The notes under the pieces were generated by a model. The model was not told the DNA's origin. It searched no databases and worked only from the letters and a program-made list of their open reading frames with translations. A program made the position numbers and the translations under genes. This document shows positions 9,432 to 18,998 of a DNA stretch of 64,000 bases, piece by piece (positions within the stretch are counted from its first letter, which is position 1; each line of letters starts with the position of its first letter). Source of the stretch: Paenirhizobium daejeonense (GTDB lineage: Bacteria; Pseudomonadota; Alphaproteobacteria; Rhizobiales; Rhizobiaceae); assembly GCF_014280875.1 (NCBI RefSeq), contig NZ_JACLAL010000002.1, positions 248,001 through 312,000 of the forward strand. The letters run 5' to 3'.

Positions 9432-10181
9432 ATGCGGAAAAGGCTTTCGATTTTCATCCTGATGGCCGCACCATTGTTGCCCGCATCTGCCTTTGCCGGC
9501 TGTTTCGACATCGCCAAGGGACAGCCGTCTAGCCTCAGCGGCGTGCTGACCCACCACATCTTTCCGGGACCGCCGAACTTCGAGGATGTGCAGAAGGGCG
9601 ATACGCCCGAACCCGGCTATATCCTGAAGCTGGATGACAACATCTGCCTCATGGGAGACGTCGACTTCGCCGATCCCAAGCTCCGTTTTGACGAAGTACA
9701 GCTTGTCCCGACCGACGAGACCAGCGCGGATATGAGGACATTACGCGACAGCCGCGTGCACGTCATCCTCAAGGACCCAATGCCCGCCATGACCGGCCAT
9801 CACCACCGCCCGCTCGTCGCCTGGGTAACAGCCATCGAACCGCAGGGTGACCCCACCAAGAACTACGGTACCGCAGCAACCACGGTCGAGGCCTTTTACA
9901 AGGCGCTGGAAACGGGCGACGGCATGCTGGCCGCGCGCTTCATCATTCCCGAAAAGACGGAGAAAGGCCTGCTGTCTCCCGGTTCGCTTTCGCGGTTCTA
10001 CGGCAATCTCGATGAGCCGCTGGAATTGCATGACGTCCACGCCCTTGCCGACGACAGGTTCCTCGTCCGCTACCGGTTTCGCGATGGCGAGAGGGTCTGC
10101 GACGGCCGCGCCACCGTCACCACCACACGCCGCGATGGCCGCGCCTTCATCAAGTCGATCCGCGCCGAAAGCGGCTGCTGA
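9432..10181 (+). CDS. Secreted DUF4431-containing protein
   Basis: The 249-residue protein has a signal peptide (RKRLSIFILMAAPLLPASAFA, cleavage near residue 22). The first half contains the DUF4431-type pattern SGVLTHHIFPGPPNFEDVQKGD followed by YILKLDDNICL. The second half (about residues 145-249) looks like a separate small alpha/beta domain with two cysteines. It is probably periplasmic; no enzyme motif is visible and no function is known for the family. GGGGGAAAGAG upstream gives a good ribosome site for the ATG at 9432. Confidence 0.75.
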   Translation: MRKRLSIFILMAAPLLPASAFAGCFDIAKGQPSSLSGVLTHHIFPGPPNFEDVQKGDTPEPGYILKLDDNICLMGDVDFADPKLRFDEVQLVPTDETSADMRTLRDSRVHVILKDPMPAMTGHHHRPLVAWVTAIEPQGDPTKNYGTAATTVEAFYKALETGDGMLAARFIIPEKTEKGLLSPGSLSRFYGNLDEPLELHDVHALADDRFLVRYRFRDGERVCDGRATVTTTRRDGRAFIKSIRAESGC

Positions 10182-10188
10182 GCAGCCA

Positions 10189-10222
10189 AAGAAAAAGGCC
10201 GGGGAAGTCACCTCCCCGGCCC
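10189..10222 (-). terminator. Intrinsic terminator of ilvC
   Basis: GGCCGGGG (10197-10204) pairs with CCCCGGCC (10214-10221). Read on the minus strand the stem is followed by five T residues, so it ends ilvC transcription. Confidence 0.8.
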
Positions 10223-10280
10223 GGATATGCTGGCTTTTCCGATCCGATGACGCACAAGACGCGCGCCAGGATGACGGAGA

Positions 10281-11339
<1,059 letters not shown>

Positions 11340-11372
11340 TCAGTTGTCGGCGAACCGTGGTGGGCAGAGCCC

Positions 11373-12011
11373 CTACGACCCCGCCAATGCTTTTTCAGTG
11401 CCGTAGAGCGTCAGAAAGGCATGAACAGCCTTTTCCGCCCGGGCAGCGAAATTTTTCGTATTGGGCGCTTCTCCCAGCAGCATACGCACATGCAGGTCCG
11501 AGACGATCAGCCCGTAAAACGTGCGATAAGCTTCCTCGCCATCGGAAAAGCGCAGAAGACCGTCGCGCTGGCCGGCGTCGAGCAATGCCCGTGCACGCCG
11601 GTCGATCTGCCGGCGGCCGCGCTCAAGAAGCAGCGTGCCGAGCTTCGATCCGTCGCGGCTGCTCTGGCCAATCGCCAGACGGTTGAGCGCCAGCGAAACA
11701 TCGCCCGCGAGAACCTCGAGCAGATCGTGAGAGAAAACGTCGAGATGTTCCTTGAGGCTCGCTGCACTCAGGCGTTCACCCGGCCGCTCGACTGTCCTGA
11801 CCTTGCTCGCCTGATAGGAGATCATGGCCGACAATAGCCCGTCTCGATCGCCGAACCACTTGTACAGGCTTTCCTTGGAGCAGTTCGCGGCGCGCGCGAG
11901 CCCGGCGGTGGTCAGCGCCTTGTCCCCGCCTTCGACGAGCAGACGCAACGCTTCCGCCAGAACAGCGCTCTGGCGCGGCGTAAATTCGGCGGTGGCGGTT
12001 TCGGTCTGCAA
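11373..12011 (-). CDS. TetR/AcrR-family transcriptional repressor
   Basis: This is a 212-residue regulator with an N-terminal TetR helix-turn-helix (LTTAGLARAANCSKESLYKWFGDRDGLL) and a helical C-terminal ligand/dimerisation domain of the AefR-like type. A longer ATG-initiated frame reaches 12146, but the perfect palindrome at 12028-12041 would then lie inside the gene. I therefore start at the TTG at 12011, which has a GAGG ribosome site eight bases upstream on its strand. It probably represses itself. Its nearest neighbour on the left is ilvC (same strand, downstream); on the right lies a divergent secreted-protein gene. Confidence 0.82.
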   Translation of the reverse strand: MQTETATAEFTPRQSAVLAEALRLLVEGGDKALTTAGLARAANCSKESLYKWFGDRDGLLSAMISYQASKVRTVERPGERLSAASLKEHLDVFSHDLLEVLAGDVSLALNRLAIGQSSRDGSKLGTLLLERGRRQIDRRARALLDAGQRDGLLRFSDGEEAYRTFYGLIVSDLHVRMLLGEAPNTKNFAARAEKAVHAFLTLYGTEKALAGS

Positions 12012-12027
12012 GATAGTGATCCTCAAG

Positions 12028-12041
12028 TACCGTACGGTACG
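12028..12041. promoter_or_regulatory. Palindromic operator upstream of the TetR gene
   Basis: GTACCGTACGGTAC is a perfect 14-base palindrome, 16 bases upstream of the proposed TTG start of the TetR gene. It contains a CGTACGGTACG-like core of the kind bound by TetR dimers. Autoregulation is inferred. Confidence 0.65.
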
Positions 12042-12258
12042 GTTCTCCCTACCGGCAAAAAAATCCGCGGTCAAGTGCCATGTGCAGAATGACGAGAAGA
12101 AGAAGGCCCTTCTGCCCTCCGCATCATCGGACCCAACGGCTTTCAACGCATTGCTCGAACATCGAAATATTCATTGATGCCAGTTTTGGCGTTTGGTCGG
12201 ATCAATGCGGCGGGATAAGGCTCGTAACCAAATCACCCGATCAAGAGGATAGCCTTCG

Positions 12259-12651
12259 ATGTCGCTGCGCGTTGCCGCCCTGCTCCTTGCCTCCGCCTCC
12301 CTGCTTGCCGCATCCCCCTCGGCTGCAGCGCCAGAAAACCGTTGCGGCTGGATCCAGAACCCGACGCCCGGCAACAACTGGCTGGACGACCGCGACGGCA
12401 CCTGGATCATCACCACGCAGGGCATGGATGACGAGCCGCTTGGCATGGAGAACTTCCCGGACATCTCGACCGGTGACTATGTGGCCGTCAACGGCAACTA
12501 CGGCTACACCTGCGGATGCGTGAAGGCCGAGACGGAAAAGAATACCGATCCCAGCTTCTCGGCAAAGGGCAAGATTACCGCCGTCTACGGCGTCAAGCTC
12601 CTCCCGCTCAAGACATGCCTCGCAGACCGCAACCTGCCGAAGCCCGAATAA
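12259..12651 (+). CDS. Secreted DUF4087-containing protein
   Basis: This 130-residue protein has a signal peptide (hydrophobic residues 4-24, ending ...SAAA). The mature part begins ENRCGWIQNPTPGNNWLDDRDGTW, the hallmark of DUF4087, and contains further conserved cysteines (GYTCGC, KTC) that could form disulphides. It should be periplasmic; the function is unknown. It stands alone between the divergent TetR gene and the convergent Lrp gene. Confidence 0.78.
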   Translation: MSLRVAALLLASASLLAASPSAAAPENRCGWIQNPTPGNNWLDDRDGTWIITTQGMDDEPLGMENFPDISTGDYVAVNGNYGYTCGCVKAETEKNTDPSFSAKGKITAVYGVKLLPLKTCLADRNLPKPE

Positions 12652-12698
12652 GCAAACAGGATTGAAGCTGACGACCGCATCGTCAGCTTCACATTGCA

Positions 12699-13163
12699 TC
12701 AAACGGCGTAGCTGACAGGTACCGCCTGCCCGCTCTTGAGCGTCTCCATGGAGATGAAGGCGGAAACGTCGAACAATTCTATACGTTTGACCAGACGGCG
12801 ATACACCAGGTCGTAATGCTCGACCTGCGGCAGAACGATCTTCAGTAGATAATCGTAGCTGCCCGTCAGCCTGTGGGCCTCGACGATTTCGGCAATATCC
12901 GCGATCGATCCCCGAAACGTTTCGATCCAGTCATCGGAATGATGCGCCGTCTTCACCAGCGCGAAGACGGTCGTTGGCACGCCGATCTTTTCCCGGTCGA
13001 GGATCGCGATCCGCTTCTGGATATATCCGGCATCCTCGAGACGCTGGATGCGACGGGAGCAAGCCGAAGCGGAAAGCGAGACCAGTTCGGCGAGATCGGC
13101 CAGCGGAACGGAGGAATCACGCTGCAGGGCGTCGAGGATCTTTCGGTCGCGGTCATCAAGCAT
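12699..13163 (-). CDS. Lrp/AsnC-family transcriptional regulator
   Basis: The 154-residue protein has an N-terminal winged helix (LDDRDRKILDALQRDSSVPLADLAELVSLSASACSRRIQRLEDAGYI) and a C-terminal RAM/ACT-like domain (about residues 65-145) for amino acid binding. I start at MLDDRDRK (13163); a second ATG four codons upstream is possible. It is divergent from an amino-acid racemase gene about 160 bases away, the usual arrangement for an Lrp-type regulator and its target. Confidence 0.88.
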   Translation of the reverse strand: MLDDRDRKILDALQRDSSVPLADLAELVSLSASACSRRIQRLEDAGYIQKRIAILDREKIGVPTTVFALVKTAHHSDDWIETFRGSIADIAEIVEAHRLTGSYDYLLKIVLPQVEHYDLVYRRLVKRIELFDVSAFISMETLKSGQAVPVSYAV

Positions 13164-13323
13164 ATACAACTCCAAACTGCCGGATCAACGCCGGAAAACT
13201 GCAAAAAACAACCATAATCTGCATTCAGAATGCGCGAACTATGGGCGCCGCCTTAACAATTGCAAGCCGTTCTCTCCGGCTGCATGTCACAATCCCAAGA
13301 ACAATTTCTTCCGGAGAAGCAAG

Positions 13324-14016
13324 ATGAAGCGTGTAGGGTTGATCGGCGGCATGAGTTTCGAAAGTTCAGCTGTCTATTATCGACTAATCAACGAGATGGT
13401 CCGTGATCGTGTCGGCGGACTCGCGTCGGCCGATCTGCTGATGCACTCTGTCAACTTCTCCGAGATCGTCGCTTATCAGAAGGCAGGACGCTGGGACCTC
13501 GCTGAAAAGCATCTCTCCGACGTGGCCGGCGGTCTGCAGGCGGCGGGTGCGGAGTGCGTGTTGATCTGCACCAACACAATGCATCTCGTCGCCAATGGCG
13601 TATCTGAATCAGTGAACATTCCACTCATCAATATCATCGACGTGACCGCAAAGGCGATTGCGGAAAAGGGGTATCGCCGCCCTCTGCTCCTCGCTACCCG
13701 CTACACCATGGAGCACGGCTTCTACACCGACCGGATGCGGACTCACGGTCTTGATCCGCTGATCCCCGATGAAGATGACCGCATCCGCGCGCACTCGATC
13801 ATTTTCGACGAACTCTGCGCGGGACAAATCAGGGATACATCCCGCGATGCCATGAACGCCATGATCGAAAAGGCTAAAAAGGCCGGCGCCGATAGCGTCA
13901 TTCTGGGCTGCACCGAGATCTGCCTCCTCCTCGACCCGACCAATCTTCCCCTGCCGGGCTTCGATTCGACCGAACTCCATGCCTCTGCCGCCGCGGATTT
14001 CGCGCTCGCGGCCTGA
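13324..14016 (+). CDS. Aspartate/glutamate racemase family protein
   Basis: The 230-residue cofactor-independent racemase begins MKRVGLIGGMSFESS. It carries both catalytic-type cysteines, in LICTNTMH (about residue 84) and LGCTEICLL (about residue 195), which act as the two acid/bases that invert the alpha carbon. Relatives interconvert L- and D-aspartate or glutamate. The start at 13324 follows a GGAG site; the frame remains open upstream into the regulator gene but that extension is a shadow. Control by the divergent Lrp-type protein is likely. Confidence 0.88.
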   Translation: MKRVGLIGGMSFESSAVYYRLINEMVRDRVGGLASADLLMHSVNFSEIVAYQKAGRWDLAEKHLSDVAGGLQAAGAECVLICTNTMHLVANGVSESVNIPLINIIDVTAKAIAEKGYRRPLLLATRYTMEHGFYTDRMRTHGLDPLIPDEDDRIRAHSIIFDELCAGQIRDTSRDAMNAMIEKAKKAGADSVILGCTEICLLLDPTNLPLPGFDSTELHASAAADFALAA

Positions 14017-14097
14017 ATACGATAAAGTTGACCAAGTCCAACAACTGATTGCTACAGTCATATTATTGGTCTATCCAGCATCGAAAGGGAGAAATCG

Positions 14098-15027
14098 ATG
14101 CTGGATAGAGGAAACCTTGCGACCATAGAGGCGATGCGCGCCTTCAACCGATTCTATACCGACCGAATCGGCATTCTGGATCGGGCATATCTCAAGGCCG
14201 ACTACACGCTTGCCGAAGCCCGCGTCGTCTACGAACTCGGCGCCCGCGGCCAAGCCTCGGCCAAAGAACTCGTTCGCGACCTGCATATCGATCCAGCCTA
14301 TCTCAGCCGTATCATCAAGGCTTTCCGTTCCGCCGAACTTATCGAGCAGACGCGTGATCCCGAAGACGGCCGCAGCCAGATCATCAGCCTCACTCCGAAA
14401 GGTGTGGCCGAGTACGAGTCACTCGGGGAACTATCGAGAAACCAGCTTGCGCAGATACTGGAACCGCTAGGCCCGTCCGAACGTGAAACGCTGGTCGCTG
14501 GCATGGCAGCGATTACCCGCCTCCTCGATGAAGAGAAGCGCAACTCGGCGCCGCCGATCCTCAGGCCTCACCGTCCCGGCGATCTCGGCTGGATCATCCA
14601 GTCCCAGTCCGAATTCTATGTGCGTGAATTCGGCTGGAATGACAAATTCGAGGCGTTGGTCTCGGAGGTTTCTGCAAGATTTCTGTCCGGTTTCAATCCG
14701 GCCCGCGACTATTGCTGGATCGCCGAGCGTCACGGCGTTCGCATCGGTTCGGCGCTGGTCATGGATGGCGGCAATGATATCGCCAAACTGAGGTTGCTCT
14801 ATGTCGACGAAGCCGCGCGCGGCCTTGGCCTCGGGCGCCTGCTGGTCGATCAGTGCATCGATTTCGCCCGCCACGCCGGCTACCGGCAGATCTCGCTCTG
14901 GACCAATGACATCCTGCATGCCGCCCGCCACATCTACGTGACGGCCGGTTTCAAGCTGGTTTCGGAGGAACGGCATACACTTTTCGGCCCGGAACTGAAT
15001 GGACAGACCTGGACCCTCGATTTCTGA
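14098..15027 (+). CDS. MarR-type regulator fused to a GNAT acetyltransferase
   Basis: In this 309-residue fusion, residues 1-145 form a MarR winged helix (ASAKELVRDLHIDPAYLSRIIKAF, then DGRSQIISLTPKG). Residues 155-309 form a GNAT fold with the acetyl-CoA pyrophosphate loop in RGLGLGRLL and the late motif AARHIYVTAGFKLV. Such bifunctional HTH/GNAT proteins are widespread in proteobacteria, but their acetyl acceptors are mostly unknown. The gene begins at an ATG preceded by AAAGGGAGAAAT. It stands on its own, convergent with the HxlR gene. Confidence 0.87.
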   Translation: MLDRGNLATIEAMRAFNRFYTDRIGILDRAYLKADYTLAEARVVYELGARGQASAKELVRDLHIDPAYLSRIIKAFRSAELIEQTRDPEDGRSQIISLTPKGVAEYESLGELSRNQLAQILEPLGPSERETLVAGMAAITRLLDEEKRNSAPPILRPHRPGDLGWIIQSQSEFYVREFGWNDKFEALVSEVSARFLSGFNPARDYCWIAERHGVRIGSALVMDGGNDIAKLRLLYVDEAARGLGLGRLLVDQCIDFARHAGYRQISLWTNDILHAARHIYVTAGFKLVSEERHTLFGPELNGQTWTLDF

Positions 15028-15036
15028 TCGATGTTC

Positions 15037-15444
15037 TCAGACACCCTCAGCATCAAAACGCTGGCGTGCCTCGCGCACGGCAAGGAAATTCGTTTCCGCC
15101 CACTCCAGAAGACCGGCGAGCGCCTTGAAAAGCGATTGCCCGAGCTCTGTCAGCCTGTATTCGACGCTTGGCGGTTTGGTCGGAAAAACCGTGCGCTGGA
15201 CATAACCGTCCCGCTGCAGCTCGCGAAGGGTCTGCGTCAGCATTCGCTGTGAGATATCAGGAACCAGCCGCCGCAATTCACCAAAGCGGTAAGGCCGCTC
15301 CCAGAGAAGGATGAGCACCAAGCTCGACCATTTTCCGCCGATATGATCGATAACAGAACGAACGGGACAATCGGCAAGCGACGGCCCATCAACGCCCTTA
15401 TAGGCGGCGATCTTGGCCTCGAATCCCGAAATCGCGATGGTCAT
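15037..15444 (-). CDS. HxlR-family transcriptional regulator
   Basis: The 135-residue winged-helix protein has the HxlR pattern [23 protein letters not shown], with the conserved cysteine that senses electrophiles or oxidants in several family members (about residue 26), then [30 protein letters not shown]. It is divergent from a quinone-reductase-like gene with 139 bases between, the common HxlR-target arrangement. Confidence 0.9.
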   Translation of the reverse strand: MTIAISGFEAKIAAYKGVDGPSLADCPVRSVIDHIGGKWSSLVLILLWERPYRFGELRRLVPDISQRMLTQTLRELQRDGYVQRTVFPTKPPSVEYRLTELGQSLFKALAGLLEWAETNFLAVREARQRFDAEGV

Positions 15445-15583
15445 ATGTTTCCTCTTGATCAGGTGGGCACCAAAAAGTGCCTTCTTTACAAGCCATCGTC
15501 AATTCCCATTTTAGCGTTACTCTCATTTTGAGAGCGCCATTTTCGCCGCGGAGATTCTTGCGGCAATGCAAAGGGAAAAGACC

Positions 15584-16468
15584 ATGAGCAAGATCCTCGT
15601 CACTGGCGCCTCCGGCAAGCTCGGCGGCCTCGTCATTGAAAACCTGATCGCCAAGCAGGGCGTTGCACCGGCCGACATCGTCGCCGGCACCCGCGATCCG
15701 TCGAAGCTCTCCGCTCTCGTCGCCAAGGGCGTGGAAGCCCGCAAGGTCGATTTCGACGATCCGGCATCGCTGGAAGCCGCCTTCAAGGGCATCGACCGCC
15801 TGCTGATCGTCTCCACCGACGAACTGGCCACCCCTGGCAAGCGCCTCGTACAGCACAAGGCAGCCGTCGAGGCTGCAAAGAAGGCTGGCGTTGGTCGCCT
15901 CTTTTACACCTCCCTACCCAATCCCGACATCTCCAAGGTTACCTTCGCTCCCGACCATTTCGGCACCGAAGAGGCCATCAAGGCGACGGGCCTTCCCTAC
16001 ACCTTCTTCCGCAACAGCTGGTACATGGAAAACCTGTTCATGGCCCTCCCGGCCGCTCTCGGCTCGGGCAGCTGGTACACCTCTTCCGGCCAGGGCAAGA
16101 TTGGTCACATCAGCCGCGCTGACATCGCCAAGGCCATTGCCGGTGCGCTTGCCAAGCCGGTTTCCGAAAACGCCATCTACACGCTGACGGGCGAAAAGAC
16201 GTACACGACCGAAGAAATTGCGGCCCTTGTCCGCGAAGTCACCGGTCGCCCGCTCGCCGTGGTACATGTAACCGACGAGCAGCTCGCTGCCGGCATGGCG
16301 GGCGCCGGCGTCCCCGCCCCGTTCATCCCGACCTTCGTTTCCTTCGACACGAACACCCGCGAAGGTCTGTTCGACATCAACAATGATGAAGCCACAAAGC
16401 TGTCCGGCGAGAAGCTCGTCTCGCTCAAGGACTTCCTGATTGCGAACAAGGCAGCCCTCGGCGCCTGA
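15584..16468 (+). CDS. NmrA-like NAD(P)-dependent oxidoreductase (QOR2/YtfG type)
   Basis: The 294-residue atypical short-chain dehydrogenase starts MSKILVTGASGKLGG, with the GxxGxxG nucleotide-binding loop. The active-site region has a YTS segment (LFYTSLP) rather than the YxxxK of classical enzymes, as in NmrA/QOR2 proteins that reduce quinones or sense redox state. I use the ATG at 15584, preceded by AAAGGGAAAAG, rather than the frame start six codons earlier. It is divergent from the HxlR regulator, which probably controls it, and is followed by a strong terminator. Confidence 0.85.
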   Translation: MSKILVTGASGKLGGLVIENLIAKQGVAPADIVAGTRDPSKLSALVAKGVEARKVDFDDPASLEAAFKGIDRLLIVSTDELATPGKRLVQHKAAVEAAKKAGVGRLFYTSLPNPDISKVTFAPDHFGTEEAIKATGLPYTFFRNSWYMENLFMALPAALGSGSWYTSSGQGKIGHISRADIAKAIAGALAKPVSENAIYTLTGEKTYTTEEIAALVREVTGRPLAVVHVTDEQLAAGMAGAGVPAPFIPTFVSFDTNTREGLFDINNDEATKLSGEKLVSLKDFLIANKAALGA

Positions 16469-16488
16469 TACGCATGGCGAATAACAAC

Positions 16489-16521
16489 AAAGGCCCGGCG
16501 CTCGACGCCGGGCCTTTTTGT
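16489..16521. terminator. Bidirectional intrinsic terminator
   Basis: GGCCCGGCG (16492-16500) pairs with CGCCGGGCC (16506-16514), flanked by AAA on the left and TTTTTGTTTTT on the right. It ends the oxidoreductase gene and may also serve pdxJ. Confidence 0.88.
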
Positions 16522-16580
16522 TTTTCATCACAGTCAGGAATGACCTGACCCATGCGACGAAAGAAAAGCTCTCCGCCCCA

Positions 16581-17333
16581 TCAAAACGTCTGGCCACAGG
16601 CGCGACGGAAACGGCGTACCGTTTCGGCCATGCCGTATTCAAGAGCATCGGCGGTCAATCCGTGACCGATCGAAACTTCCGCCAGCATCGGGATACGTTT
16701 CATCAGCGCCGGCAGGTTGGCAACGGTCAGGTCATGACCGCCATTGACGGCCAGACCGCAAGCGAGAGCGGCATCGGCCGTCCGCCCGAGCAAGTCTATC
16801 TCCTGCGTCGCCTTCTCCGGATTATCGAAACAGCCGCCATAGGGGCCGGTGTAGAGTTCGATGCGATCGGCTCCCGTCTCCCTCGCAACAGCAACCGCCT
16901 CGGCGTCGCCGTCACCGTCGGCAAAAAGCGAGACGCGCATGCCCTTCGACTTCAGCCGCGCGACCGTTTCGGTCAGGAATGCCTTGTGCTTCCGGAAATC
17001 CCAACCGTGATCCGATGTCGCCTGGCTCGGATCGTCGGGCACCAGCGTTACCTGCTCCGGCTCGGTCTTTTCGCACAGGACAAGGAAATCCTCGGTCGGA
17101 TAGCCCTCGATGTTGAATTCGGCACGGGGAAAGTCGTCATCGATCAGCGCCCGCAGCACCGGCAGGTCCGAAAAGCGGATATGCCGTTGGTCCGGCCTCG
17201 GATGAACCGTCAATCCGCTGGCTCCGGCCTCCAGCGCAAGCCGCCCGAAGCGAGCCACATCCGGCCATGGCAGATCCCGGCGGTTGCGCAGCATGGCAAT
17301 GGCATTGAGATTGACGGAGAGCTTGGCCGGCAT
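16581..17333 (-). CDS. pdxJ: Pyridoxine 5'-phosphate synthase
   Basis: This 250-residue TIM-barrel enzyme condenses 1-deoxyxylulose 5-phosphate with 3-amino-2-oxopropyl phosphate to make pyridoxine 5'-phosphate. Conserved segments are [59 protein letters not shown] and EVSIGHGL. It is cytosolic. The gene stands alone, without the acpS or recO neighbours seen in other proteobacteria. The end of the gene faces the terminator near 16505. Confidence 0.95.
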   Translation of the reverse strand: MPAKLSVNLNAIAMLRNRRDLPWPDVARFGRLALEAGASGLTVHPRPDQRHIRFSDLPVLRALIDDDFPRAEFNIEGYPTEDFLVLCEKTEPEQVTLVPDDPSQATSDHGWDFRKHKAFLTETVARLKSKGMRVSLFADGDGDAEAVAVARETGADRIELYTGPYGGCFDNPEKATQEIDLLGRTADAALACGLAVNGGHDLTVANLPALMKRIPMLAEVSIGHGLTADALEYGMAETVRRFRRACGQTF

Positions 17334-17659
17334 TGCGATCTTTCCAGGCTATGATTTTCGAGAGCCAGGTATTTAGGCGATCAGACGATGGAACGCCAAC
17401 GAGAATCGCACATGTTTCCATTGACGGCGTTGATGCGTATTGCGAAGCTGGGAAACTTGGGTTGATTTCCGTTTTTTCGGGGGAAATGACCCAATCGAGG
17501 TATTTTCGTGGGCCTTCTATTTTGGCATTGCTGAAGTGACTTTAGTATGAGGAAAATATCTAACGGAATGCAGTGACCGCCCTCCACTACTGTTCCGCGC
17601 AAGGCACGACAGGCACAACGCGAGGAGCTCTTGCAAAAGACCAATGCCACGGAGAGACA
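17334..17659. other. Intergenic region between divergent genes
   Basis: This 326-base gap between pdxJ (leftward) and the regulator-like gene (rightward) contains an A+T-rich patch at 17455-17560. No gene, repeat or clear operator is seen. Confidence 0.4.
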
Positions 17660-18679
17660 ATGAGCGAGGTTCGGCGCATAGATAGCGACAGAGTGAAGCT
17701 TTCGCTCCAGGCGATCCTCGATAGCCAGACCTTTGCCCGCTCTGAGCGTCTGCGCGCTTTCCTCAGGTTCGTGGTCGAGATGGAACAGCTTGGGCGGGCT
17801 CATCAACTCAAGGGATATACGATCGGGATCGACGTATTCTCTCGCGACGAGTCCTTCGATCCCGGTGCCGATCCGCTCGTGCGCGTGCAGGCGGGCAAGC
17901 TGCGAAGACTACTGAACCAGTATTACGCTGATGAGGGGCGCCACGAGCCGCTGCGCATCCGCATACCACTTGGCTGCTACGTGCCGATCTACGAATGGGC
18001 TTCGACGGAGAACCGGCGTTTCGTCGCCGAAAAGCCCGCGGCGAGCTGGCCGGAGATGATCTCCCTGCCCCTCATGCCAGACACGGGTAACGGACTGGCG
18101 GATGTGAATGCGAAAGGCGCCTTTCACCTGCCGCATATCACAATCTCACTGCCAGAAAATCCAGACTGGCGAACGAGAATGTTCACCAACGCCGTGCGCA
18201 TAGGTGTTCGACATCTCTGGGGCATAAAGCTGGACTGCAACGTTGCCGTTGAGGCGGAGGATAGCAATCCGCTCGATTTCTCCCTGGACGTCAATGCCGA
18301 CAGCGATACATCACCGTTGACGGCGAAACTACGCCACCGGCAGACAGGCAAGCTGGTGGTGGGACACTCGCGCAACAAGGCAGAGACTGAATCGAGCCGT
18401 CAGGTCGCCGCCTTCGCCAACCAGTTCTGCGTGGAAACCTTGTCGCTTACGGGACAGCTCTACCATTTCTGCCAGGCCCACTCGCTGTCCTCCGTTCTGA
18501 TGGATTGCCTTGAGGCCACCTATCTCTACAACCTCGACAACTCTCCGGACAGCTTTATCGAGGCCGCTCGTCATCAACGGCGGCTTGTCCATCCCTATCC
18601 GCTGACCCATTTCATCAGCGATCTATCCGGCCTCATGGCACTGACGGCAGACACCGACCAGACATTTCGACAGGGCTGA
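17660..18679 (+). CDS. Protein with the N-terminal domain of rhizobial adenylate-cyclase/TPR proteins; C-terminus unrecognised
   Basis: In this 339-residue protein, residues 1-120 carry a pattern (FARSERLRAFLRFVVE, KGYTIGIDVFSRDESFDPGADPLVRVQAGKLRRLL, LRIRIPLGCYVPIYEW) familiar from proteobacterial proteins in which it precedes a cyclase or TPR region and is thought to be a winged-helix module. Here no cyclase domain or TPR array follows: residues 150-339 are a soluble region I do not recognise. The start at 17660 follows GGAGAGA; the longer frame from 17573 lacks a ribosome site. No signal peptide or membrane segment is visible. It lies upstream, on the same strand, of a MerR-LuxR fusion regulator, 319 bases away. 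Confidence 0.7.
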   Translation: MSEVRRIDSDRVKLSLQAILDSQTFARSERLRAFLRFVVEMEQLGRAHQLKGYTIGIDVFSRDESFDPGADPLVRVQAGKLRRLLNQYYADEGRHEPLRIRIPLGCYVPIYEWASTENRRFVAEKPAASWPEMISLPLMPDTGNGLADVNAKGAFHLPHITISLPENPDWRTRMFTNAVRIGVRHLWGIKLDCNVAVEAEDSNPLDFSLDVNADSDTSPLTAKLRHRQTGKLVVGHSRNKAETESSRQVAAFANQFCVETLSLTGQLYHFCQAHSLSSVLMDCLEATYLYNLDNSPDSFIEAARHQRRLVHPYPLTHFISDLSGLMALTADTDQTFRQG

Positions 18680-18998
18680 AAGCATTAGAGGACGTTACCC
18701 CCTCAGGCAGTTTGCAAAAGACTGCGACGAGGATTAGTCTGAAGTTTTAAATGATCGGGAAAGCAGCCTTTCCGGAGTAATACCGCCGGAAGTGTCATAT
18801 GGATCTGCTTCCGAAATTGCATGAAATCAAAAGACATGAAGCATTACTGACGATTACCTTTTCGCCAGTCATGATGTGGAATGGCAATGAAGGCGCATTT
18901 CATCGCGTCTGCGGAAATTGCAAAGTCCGGGACGACGGAAAGCATCGATAAAGAACTGCATTGAGAGGAACGACAGGAACGCTGGACGGGGGGAGGTC
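18680..18998. other. Intergenic region ahead of the MerR-LuxR gene
   Basis: This is 319 bases without a credible gene. A small hairpin (AAAGCAGCCTTTCCGG region, about 18760) is visible but is not a standard terminator. It probably holds the promoter of the next gene. Confidence 0.4.

Noticed and set aside
10197..10221. Terminator for the DUF4431 gene
   Set aside because: The U tract lies only on the minus strand, so it belongs to ilvC.
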